A stretch of 64,000 nt of DNA. It comes from Rhynchonema sp. JSB1_4 (Eukaryota > Nematoda > Chromadorea > Monhysterida > Xyalidae). The stretch is taken from positions 1 through 64,000 of the forward strand of contig JASAMV010003740.1 of the NCBI GenBank assembly GCA_030248065.1, read 5' to 3'. The notes beneath the pieces are model-generated. The model was not told the DNA's origin and made no database searches. It saw only the letters and a program-made list of their open reading frames with translations. This document shows positions 49,826-59,309 of the stretch, piece by piece. The translations under genes and the position numbers were made by a program. The first letter of the stretch is position 1; each line of letters starts with the position of its first letter.

Positions 49826-52481
49826 TGAAAATCGAGCCCCGAAGCATAATGAACACGCGGCAGAGCGAACCACGACAATACCACATAAATTGCACAGCAA
49901 GTGCTGATCCTGAGAAAGTTTGTTATACGCAAAAAAATTGACCACCCTCAAATGAAGGCACCGGGCGCGGGCATTCAATGGGTGATGCAATTCAAAAATA
50001 TGACACGCGTTGTTTGGAGGAGAAATGGACCCCTTTTTGGCTGAATTCTGGCCCACGGTGTGCTGAATACGCGTTGAAAAACAGAGCACTAGTGTGTCGT
50101 ACTCTTTTAGGGACAGAAAACGTCACCTAATGGTCTAACTTAATCTGATTACGAAGTTTCTAACTTCTATGAATCAGGCGTAATGAAATTCAAGTCAATC
50201 AACGTTAGCACCATGGTCCGTACTGACCTTTCTGCCATGTATCTATAACTACTCCCTACAAACTTCAAGACATTTTGCGTTTCATTTGAAACATGTCTGT
50301 TTATGGGTATATACATATATATATGTATTGTAACATAACAAACAATATTGCACCTTCATGGGGCATCGCCTCTTCAAAGATGCCCCAAACTTTATCAGCG
50401 TTTTGAACGGTCAGCGCGATATGATGGTTCGGGTCATAAACATTTGTGGCGATAAGGGTCTGGGGTGTTTTTGGCAAACAAATTTGAACAGACACACGCG
50501 CACGCACAAGCCAGACAAACACGGAACACGCACGCGTGCCACGCGGGTATACGGTACTTGGTGTTTTGGCAGAGAGAGTTGTGGAAGAATCCCACCCAGA
50601 GCGGAGCGGTTTTGCAGTCTTCGCGTAGAAAATACCACATTTCTGTCTCCTAGAGGCGTTGGGTACGAAAGCTGACCCTTTTTTCAGCAGACAATTCCTT
50701 GAAAAATAACGGTAAAGCATTTCCTTGGTGAAACAAAACGCCATCCAGCGATGTCGATGGTTATACGTAATCCGAATCCTAAATTCTAATTCTGGCCAAA
50801 GTCGTGTCAAGACTAAGAGCAAGCCAGGTTCATAAATGTCCACAAAATATAAAAACGCCGAAGTTACGAATATTATGGGTCGACACTCACACAAAATGAA
50901 GGTCAGCATGAGGATGTTTGGTTAGTGGTCATCCAATCCTCTTGATGTTGCACGCTGCTGCGATTAAACATGCTCTATAAAATTTACAATTTGAGTAAAA
51001 TATACGTATACACACGCGTCGTGAAAGGTCGTTGGACCCAAAGTCCATTACCATTTATGTATGTTTTGTCGGTAATGTTTCGCACCTCGCACATTACAAA
51101 TTTAGACATCGCATGCGAGGTATGTACATATGTATGCGGAAAATGGGGAGGAATCTAATGGGCTTGAAGCGGACCACAGAACAATGTAATTGGAATCACT
51201 TGCAAACTTCAGCAACTCCACACACACACATTATGAATGCATGCATTGGCGCGAAATATTCTGTTATAATAAGCAAATAAGCTCACCATTTGTAACAAGC
51301 TCTAATAAGCAAAAAACCAAATAGAAACCCGAAACCTGCCTCCCTCATTCCCGTTTCAACGTTTATAAAAAAACAGCAAAAAATACCACAACGGCGACAC
51401 TGGCACGCGCATGGCTCTGGCATACTGTATACTCGTTGGCCAAGAAGCGAAATTTTATTTTTTCATCACAAATTCGAAGCAAACAAACAAGAGACCAGTC
51501 TAATTCAAAAAATACAGCTCTCACACGCACAACGGTGAGGGGTCGGTCGGTATGACACCCGTTAGATATATTGTTTGGGAGGAAATTGCGTTTTTCGCCA
51601 GCTACAAATGCCATGGATATGATGTTGTGATCATGCCATACCAATGGTGGGTCATTTGTTGTTTGGTACCGGAAATATTTTTGATATAAATACAACACAG
51701 AGCTGCAGTTGTCATCGCATGGGATAGATGTTACCCACTCACAGGGCCCAATAAGTATGTATGACCACAACGTCTAAGCCCAGAACGGCTGGAAAACATG
51801 ACCATAAACAATTTCCAACAGGCGCCTGGGGGCTAGCTGGCGGCTTGCTACAAATTCGAGAACACAGCGAGCATGTTCACATTATACAGCTAATTGACCG
51901 CACAAAAGGCTTAGGATGCACTTTGTTGTGCGGGGGGACATCTGGCATCCCCTACCTGCTGCTAATCTGAAGGATTCATTCTCATGATGGCAACAGTGAC
52001 CACTGGGTGGGATTGGGTATTGGGTACTATTGCAACCCAATATTATGCATCATGATGTTTCAAGGGAACCCATCAAATGCTTTGCTTGCACGATGAGTGT
52101 TAGCAAGCACCAAAATTAGGGGCTCAATGTTGGAGGGTGTCATGCCCTTTAGCGGCTTTGGCTTTCAAGCCCTTCTGTTGTTGCTATCATGTTGTGCATA
52201 TGCAATGGAACTGCGGTGAACCAAATCTATGTGGCTGTAATATTTCTGAGATGAGTCATGTGATTCACTGCCATGCATGAAGAAAACACATCGAAAAATT
52301 TCAAATTCAGAATTTGAAAAACCATGACGAATATCTTAACTGCATTACGAATCAGTGAGCATAAATGTATGCATACACATTTCGTCAACTATCTGTGTGT
52401 GACCAATGAGCATGCGAGATTATTATATAAATGATGTTATCATCGATATATTAAATCAAAATGTTCTCGCAGAGCTGTGCC
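49826..52481. other. gene-free stretch with one weak Cys-containing frame
   Basis: No confident gene. Minus-strand frames at 50301-50909 and 51363-51770 are long for this composition. The latter reads GPCEWVTSIPCDDNCSS near its start and has four cysteines early on, but no family, signal peptide or convincing splice partners were found. Confidence 0.35.
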
Positions 52482-52944
52482 GGCTTAAACTAATGTTGTC
52501 AACGCAGCTGCCTGTGTTTCGTGCAGACCTCAGCAGGATGTCCGTTGACGTCAACGCACCGGGGCTCTCAATATCCAAGGGTGGAATTTTCGAAACGGTG
52601 TAAAGGTCAGTTGGGCGTAAAGGTCGGTGTAAAGGTCGGTCGAAAGCTCGGTCGGCGTAGCTCGGTGTAAACGTGAAACATTGCCTGTTATTAACGTGGA
52701 ATGTTTCAAGTTTACCCCGAGGTCTATCACATTGAGCTGTCGACCGAGCTTTCCACCGGCCTTTACACCCAACTGACCTTTACACCGTTTCGAAAATATC
52801 ACCCCAAGTGTGCTATGGCAGCCCTGTATTCATTTCAACGCGCTCGTTGTAAGCTGCTACCGCCCACGTGTGTTGCATTGCTGCAGATACAGTACCCAAC
52901 TTGCACGAACCACAGGTAGTTGCGTGGACAACAATAGTATTATC
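52482..52944. mobile_element. MITE of the GTTGTCAACGCA family carrying a nested palindrome
   Basis: The outer ends are GGCTTAAACTAATGTTGTCA and 'GTGGACAACAATAGTATTAT', like 5977-6213. Inside, 52579-52805 is a separate palindrome: 'AATTTTCGAAACGGTGTAAA' and 'GGTCAGTTGGG' at the left are mirrored exactly at 52742-52795. The nested piece also has tandem GGTGTAAAGGTC words. The outer element reads continuously when the inner one is ignored, so the inner one was inserted later. Confidence 0.8.
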
Positions 52945-52976
52945 CTCATAGTGCCTACCACAAGTGCATGCATGTA

Positions 52977-54454
52977 CAGTGGCGGCCATAAGTTTTTAGA
53001 CTCTTGCAGTGGATTTGGAAACTCGTGATTTCTGCTCTCTGCATCTGTGTGTGAGCTCGGCTGCTGCATCCGTTGTCTTGCGGCAGGTGTCCACTATGAC
53101 TATGGCACATGCCGATCTCAGATCTCCACATCAAAAAAGACTGTGGCAGAAGTTCGGTGCTGGGTCCCATTCAGGCCCGGCCAAAAGTTTTTAGACTTTT
53201 CCAGATAACCGTCTCTTTGGTTGTTTTTGGTGGCTTTTTGAGTTAAATACGACCCCTACGAGTAAGTTGAGGTGCCCTGATCGTTTGGGGAAGGTTTCGC
53301 CACTCTTGGTTCCGCAACGGTGGAGGAGTGGCTGATTGGCGGAGGAGGAGCGGCCAAAGTGCCGAGAACCTCAGAGCTAAACCACTAATCGGTTGTAGAG
53401 TGTTATGTCGCTTCAGATTGTGGTTTGTTTCTAATCTAAACAAACGTGACAAACCACTAATGACCATTATTTGCAAGATTCAGCAATATAGTCACCAGCC
53501 ACAGTGCCCTCGGTTTTTCCCCCAACATTGCCGGATTCACCGGTGGGTTGTAGATTTGGTGATATTTGAGTGGAGGTGTGAGTTGGATGGAACCAAACAG
53601 GTCGACAGTACAGGCAATCATGTTTGACTCTTACTAAACTGACAATAACCGGAATTGGATCACTGCCACTAAAATTACAGAGGGCCCAAATTCACATGTC
53701 GGTCTTAACTACTGAATTATGCTCAAATATCAAGGATTGTTTTTGAACCAGTCTGTATTTCTTGAAGGAGTGGTTCTACGTGGTTATTGTCGTTTGACGA
53801 AAGTGAGCTGGTGCAGCTATCGGTCTAACTACAGGGTTGGTGATCCACCCACCCCTATGTACTCCCGAGCTGCAGACGATAACTATGGTCCGCCGGGGTC
53901 CCCGACACCGACCATGCGAATCGCGAAATGTTGAAAAGTAACCCACGGTTACCAGAGGCTCAGAATATGTTGCTGACGCTTATTTAGCACTTTCCAGACA
54001 AGAATAGATTATAATGAGCGGTCATTCGCAGCTCTAAGACCGACTCATGATCGATCTTTGGGGTTGCCGACACTTTGACTGTTCCTCCTCCTCCAATCAG
54101 CCACTCCTCCACCGTTATTCATCCGAGAGACTCAACACACATCACAAATAATCGGGCTACCTCGATTTGCCTCATACACACCAGATTTGTCACCAAAATC
54201 AATCAAAACAACCAAGAAAACGATCCACTGAAAAAGTCTAAAAACTTTTGGCCGGGCCAAAACCTGGCCGGCTGCGAAAAAATTATGCTCACAACCAAAC
54301 AATACATAAAGATGGCTTGTTCTGCTGTATGACTAATTAGTGACGTCATACCCAGCCCAGACCCCAAGCTCGGCCCACTCGCTGCAGTCAGCTTGCTGTT
54401 TCAGGCACGTGCATTATTACAACACAAGAGTCTAAAAACTTATGGCCGCCACTG
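52977..54454. mobile_element. Tc1-like element, 1478 bp, TA duplication, nested inner inverted repeat
   Basis: Both ends carry CAGTGGCGGCCATAAGTTTT(TAGACTCTTG), identical for 30 bp, and are flanked by TA (52975-52976, 54455-54456). A related second pair, GGCCCGGCCAAAAGTTTTTA(GACTTTT), bounds an inner block at about 53172-54262, and 'GGTGGAGGAGTGGCTGATTG' occurs inverted at about 53319 and 54105. It is therefore either one element inserted in a relative or a foldback derivative. No intact transposase with a D-D-E/D core could be read. Confidence 0.85.
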
Positions 54455-54456
54455 TA

Positions 54457-55505
54457 TGCAAGCGTGACGAACGTACAAGATGTTCACAGTGGCTAACTGT
54501 GTGACTGGCTGGCGCTGCGTTTTAATGAGATTTTTGAGGGGTCATCATCTGCATGGTTGGTCGGCTCTTTTCAGCGCTCACAAGTGGAATTTTGGATATC
54601 ACGGTAGGGTGATTCTTGTCCGAATCAAATTCTGTTGCCACACATCGCGTGTATTTCTGGTGCGTGTGAAACATCAGCTAGCCATCAATTTCTCGCCGAC
54701 TGGATGATGTTTCAACAATTGGCGAGCCAATTCTTGAAAATAACCAGGTTTTCATTCTCCTTAAGTTTTTCAGATCTACCAACTTGCGCTTCCAAATCTA
54801 AACCTTTGGTGTCCACGAGCACTATACAGCTCCCTATTGAATTGCGGCTTGTTTGACCACACAACAGAGCACATACACCAACCTAACTGACCAACAGCTA
54901 ATCAAATTGTCCATGTTACAACATACTGCTGGTCATCGGTCCACATGCATAAACACGGGTACATCTTTGCGTGTTTATACATGCGTGGTACACCATTTGC
55001 ACCCAGGAACCAATGTTAAGCGCATTTGAGTGGTCATAACGTTTCATTTTGTGACCAAGTCACTGACTCTCAGTATGCGCGAGATGATCTTATGATGATC
55101 AGACCAAGGTAGGTATACTGTACGTCTAAAATGGTTGACCGGTTGCTTGTGCTTTGGTCACTAAACTTGGTCATACTGTCGCCAAGATAGTTATCCTTTG
55201 GGATTTCACAAGTGAACTCTAAGGTCGGCGCTAATAAACCCATCTTTCCACGGAAATTGCGAGCCAGAAGGTTTTACTGACAAGAATCGTACAACCTAAT
55301 CTTCAAGACATACACAATTCCTGCCACGGACAATGTTAAGGCCTAACTATACTTCGTTCTCTCAGAGAACAAAGAACAACTTCCCCCCCGCTATTTCTTA
55401 TAACCTCGCCCGACCAACCGGGGGTTTTCTTTTTCTCTGAGAGCCTTTAGGGAAAACCCGCATTCACAAAAAACGATTCAAACCGCGCATAAAAGAAACT
55501 CAGAA
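54457..55505. other. gene-free stretch
   Basis: No exon recognised. A close head-to-head pair of the 10-mer occurs at 54667-54676 and 54705-54714. The 3' untranslated region of the Hog-only gene (minus strand) must begin at 55505. Confidence 0.4.
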
Positions 55506-58500
55506 TCAACGCGATTTCAAGCATTCTTCAGTGACAGCAGCAATAATAGTTGACTCCGGGACGTTGGGCACAGGTAGACCGAAAGCGGGATGGTCGAGTG
55601 TTGAGATGCTGATGTGACCCGCCACCAAGAGCGACCCGTGCGTGGTTAGCGGCTGGTAGACAAAGTTGGGGCCTGTGAATGGGTCGACTTTTGGTTTGGA
55701 TCATACAAAACTATAATTGACGAGTGTTCGATTTTGTGTCAATGCACAATTATGTGTGTTATCCGTGTCCCTCGTGACGATATCATAATGTTTGCCTAAG
55801 CAGTGATGTTTCACACGAGTATTCAACCAGTTCGTGTGTGTTTTTTCAGTGACATTACAGTAGGTTAGGTATTGTATGTATGTTCATGGTATGTAGGCAT
55901 ACTGTATCTGTTATGCATCTGACGATGACCGGATGCACAACCCGATGAAAACAGATCGAAACGGGCAATGGAAAAACAGACGCTGCTGAATTAATTCAGA
56001 GATTGACACACGGGGTATAGACTGTGCGTCAACGGCGTCGCAATAGGCCCCAGATATCGACTATCCCCCAAACCAACCTTTCACTAATTCAATGCGTCTA
56101 ATGTGAACCGGTCCATTCGTGCTTCGCAAACAATCTCCAATCGTCAAATCGCCTGCTGCGATCATGCGATACAATTGTGGGTTGGATTCGGCACAATCCG
56201 TTGCGAATACGCCGTGCTCAGGCGTAACCGACAGCTGGGATTTAAAACGGGCAATCGAGCAAAGCCGGTTTGAGCAAGATGATCACTTTGAGCAAGAAAA
56301 GAGCGGAGTCCAACTGAGCAGAACCTAAAAACATCAGGCCTGACACCAAAATCAGCGCAAGCCTAAGCCATTACCGTACAACAAAACAAGAGCTCTGCGC
56401 TTTTGGCTTTGCCCTTTATTTCTTGCCCAAAGTGGTCTTGCTCAAAACCGGCCTTGTCCATCACCCGGCCACCATCAACTTAGTGTCGGTATCGAACTTG
56501 GTGATCGGATGGGATTGATGGACTGATCACATCAATCGCAATATCGCAATCACATCAATACCTTGATCTAGGCGATCTGCAGTATATATGTATATCTCTC
56601 AACTGATCTTATCTTGGCCGATTCGATTACCAAGGTTCAATCCTCGTTCTATGTACTGTATGTACCTATAGGCAGGGTTGGATTTAAAAAAAAGTAAAAA
56701 TTTTTTTTGTAAAAAAAATTTTTTTTTAAAAACAAAGTTGGCCACTTTTTTTATTTTAAAATTTTAAAAAGTAAGTCCACTTTTTTTATTATTTTTTCAC
56801 TTTTTTCGTTATTTTCTGACTTTTTTTAGGTAAAAAGGCATGTTTTCATGTGTTTTATTGCTCATGTTTCTCAAAAAATTGCCTGCGGCGCTTATATTTT
56901 AGTTTAAAATGGTGTTGTGATGGACTCATACTGTTCCCAGACATCCCAACAATAGCTGCAAGGACACCCCATACCGTATACTGTACAGTTACTGAGCGTG
57001 TCATAAGCTATCGACACACTCCACGTTGCTCGCCTGTTTGCAGTTGTGTGGATTAGCTATTTGTTGCTTTTGTGACACAAAGTGATTATGGTGTGAGTCT
57101 TTATCTCTCTTCAAATTTATTCCCAAATTCACAAACAGAAGGTTGGTCTTCCCTTTGTCACATACAGTATGTATACCCACATTACACACACATTACCTTC
57201 GAATTTCTCAAAGTCATGACCAAAAGGGATTAGATCGCAGGTGATTACGTAAACATGCAAGTCAGTGGAAAAGTTCTCCTTAGTGTCCCTCAAAACATAC
57301 CTTACTAACATGATTTCAGAAATTTGATTCCTCAAGAAACCAATTTTTTGGGGGTCCGGAATAAAAAAAAGTGATTTTTAAAAAAAATTTTTAAAAAGCT
57401 TTTTTTTTTAAAAAAAAGTTCGATAATAAAAATTTTTTTAATCCAACCCTGCCTATAGGTGTGGCCAAGACAGATACGGCCGGAATCCGATCCGACACCA
57501 CTGATTGATTGATTGATTAAGGCCTGCGCATGCAACGCCTACGGGCTCACGAACCTGTGCAGGCTCCGCACAAAACATGCCAGGTCAGCGGTGCATCCGC
57601 CGAGCCTAAAGGCTTATGACCCTGCGTCTCTGTGACCCCCATGCACTGTGCATGTGAAGCGTGCAGGTGCAGGCTTCAAACATCCAAAAAATTGCAGCTC
57701 ATACTGTAAGTACATAGCTCCACTGAATGCACCACGAATCCGCGACGATAAACTGGGTAGTAGTACAAAAATGCATAATGTCAAAAAAGGAGGGAAATGC
57801 GTGCATCTTACCGGATCTTCAAGTCCGTCCAGATGAATGCGTGCAAACCATCGTTGTTCGTCTGTGGTGTGTTTGTGATTCAACTGAACTGTGGTGCTAA
57901 TCACATGACCGTGACGATTCAATGCGAGAACTTGGCTCGACGCTTGGATTGCCGACACCGGCAGCTTGGTGCCTGAAAAAGTTCTGTTTTCTTGGTTTTT
58001 TTTAAAAAGATTATGAATTTTGTACCGCATGTGATGTATATGTACAGCATACTTATACGTACATAGCCGTTTACAGCTCAGACCCATGGTGTCACGAAAT
58101 GGTTTGTGTGTGTGCGCGTGACACGGACCGACACAACTGACTTATTCAAATGTAGTCCCACGCAAGCGTCGACGTGATGCACACTTCTTGCGTTGTATCG
58201 ACGCCCAGCGTCGACCACTTATACGTCAACGACAGCAGTATTAGCCGAAGAGAGATAGCTGCGTGGTGCTCATCGCGTGGCCCAAATATATTCTAAAAAC
58301 TCACCGTCAGCCATCACCACTTTGGTATCGGGATGCAGGCATTTCTTCTTGTCCCCTGACGCAGCCACATGTGCGGGGTTATTCGCATTGAATGTCGCAT
58401 CTCCACCACCACTTGAAACATCAGTTCCGCCACTGCCTAGAGCCGGACCACCTGCCGCACCCAAACACGATAGAGCAACGGGACAATGGTTGAGTGATAT

Positions 58501-58539
58501 AAGCAGAATGATTAGGGATGGTCGGGCTTGTGGAAGCAT
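55506..58539 (-). CDS. secreted Hog-only protein (Hint domain without Hedge/Wart/Ground)
   Basis: Four exons, 58539-58305, 57972-57812, 56234-56078 and 55672-55506, keep phase throughout and give 239 aa. Hint/Hog domains self-process: the first Cys attacks the preceding peptide bond and, in Hedgehog, cholesterol cleaves the ester. Here a signal peptide (SLIILLISLNHCPVALSC) is followed by a low-complexity Gly/Ser/Ala/Asn linker (residues 25-63). The Hint domain starts at Cys67 (KKKCLHPDTKVVMADG) and continues SSQVLALNRHGHVISTTVQL. The catalytic T-x-x-H is TPEHGVF at about 136-139. GDLTIGDCLRS and PLTTHGSLLVAG follow. The C terminus (ECLKSR) ends soon after, without the Hedgehog sterol-recognition extension. 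By ungapped eye alignment the Hedgehog Asp303 position is His and the Cys400 position is Ser/Ile, so cholesterol transfer is doubtful. No Hedge, Wart or Ground domain precedes the Cys. It resembles nematode Hog-only proteins such as C. elegans hog-1. Confidence 0.9.
56248..56463. mobile_element. MITE, GGGCAATTGAGC family, copy 2, beside a Hog-gene splice site
   Basis: Starts CGGGCAATCGAGCAAAGCCG and repeats 'TTTGAGCAAGATGATCACTT' inverted toward the right end. It is a diverged copy of 11915-12150 and keeps 'CAGAACCTAAAAACATCAGG'-type internal sequence. Its left end is only 13 bp from the first base of Hog exon 3 (56234), so the acceptor's upstream region is element sequence. Confidence 0.8.
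56483..56646. repeat. short inverted repeat with GATCACCAAGTT motif ends
   Basis: Left 'GTGTCGGTATCGAACTTGGT(GATCGG)' and right 'GATTCGATTACCAAGGTTCA(ATCC)' form an imperfect inverted repeat of about 25 bp. Possible MITE; no target duplication identified. Confidence 0.5.
56673..57451. mobile_element. non-autonomous hAT element, 779 bp, CAGGGTTGG ends
   Basis: Starts CAGGGTTGGATT and ends AATCCAACCCTG, flanked by the identical (and palindromic) 8-mer CCTATAGG at 56665-56672 and 57452-57459. Subterminal A/T runs resemble those of 12940-13622. No intact transposase. Located in the large intron of the Hog-only gene. Confidence 0.93.
58139..58245. mobile_element. MITE, CTTATTCAAATGTAGTC variant, in Hog-gene intron
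   Basis: Left 'ACTTATTCAAATGTAGTCCC' resembles the start of 49589-49825; the right end is 'CAACGACAGCAGTATTAGCC'. 107 bp, with 'GCGTCGAC' repeated inside. Its end lies about 60 bp below the exon 1 donor. Confidence 0.6.
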
Positions 58540-58892
58540 GATTTTAGTATGTTTCGCTGTTTGATGTTCCTGCGGAAGGTTTTACGGGCAACCTATAGCT
58601 CTTACGAATAAACGAATAAAAGTATGTTTTTTCACGTAAATCTAATAAACTTTCCACACAACACAATACAGTTTGTGAGGTAGGACCTCCCGTAAACGCA
58701 ATTGGTCATGTCATGACGTATGATGTAACCTTCTTCTTCATCCTTCCTTCGTTTATTTTGAAAGGAGCTGAACCATTGTATATAACATGCTGACACTTCA
58801 CGTTTAGTTTCGTTTCAACTTTCTCTGGTTCAATGAGTGGGTAACACGCGTATTTTTTTGCGTTACGAAACGAAACAAGTACAAAGTTTGGC

Positions 58893-59061
58893 GTATACTA
58901 ATGTCGTCAACGCAACTGCCTGTGTTCGTGCAAACGCATCTGTCGCGCTATCCATGTGTGTTATAACCCGGTTGCCCTTGTCTGTTTGCATCCATCCACG
59001 TCTATTGCACTGAACACTGCTGGCCAGCTGTGCAGATGCATCGATTACAATGGAATTAGCC
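58893..59061. mobile_element. MITE between the divergent Hog-only and DB-module genes
   Basis: Left 'ACTAATGTCGTCAACGCAAC' and right 'GATTACAATGGAATTAGCC' match family ends; 'CGTCGCGCTATCCATGTGTG' is shared with 49589-49825. It occupies the middle of the 770-bp region between the two start codons, which must hold both promoters. Confidence 0.7.
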
Positions 59062-59309
59062 GAAAATTATAGAAGTTGACAATGAGCAAGCATATGAAGT
59101 GAAGTTTTATGCGAACGAGAAGTGTCGCTAAGTGCTTGACAATTGAGTTTGAACTCATAATACTCAACCAAAACCAACAGCTCTCACACGCGTGGTTATA
59201 TTTGTTGTCAATCAATCTTGTTTCGCAAACATCCAGAAGCGAGAAAAAATGTGAAACACACTGTGGTATTTGAAGTTTCCCACATTTTTTGCATAACTGC
59301 CCATTAAAA

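Larger units (their letters stand above)
3671..56640. repeat. dispersed GATCACCAAGTTTGATACCG motif, about 10 copies
   Basis: Diverged copies at 3671-3690, 5872-5889, 8320-8340, 20676-20694, 23406-23431, 23883-23902, 24128-24147, 41109-41129, 56487-56509 and 56620-56640, in both orientations. Most extend outward with GATCCGATC-like words. They may be ends of a degenerate transposon family; only the pair at 56487/56640 has a clear inverted partner nearby. Confidence 0.65.
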
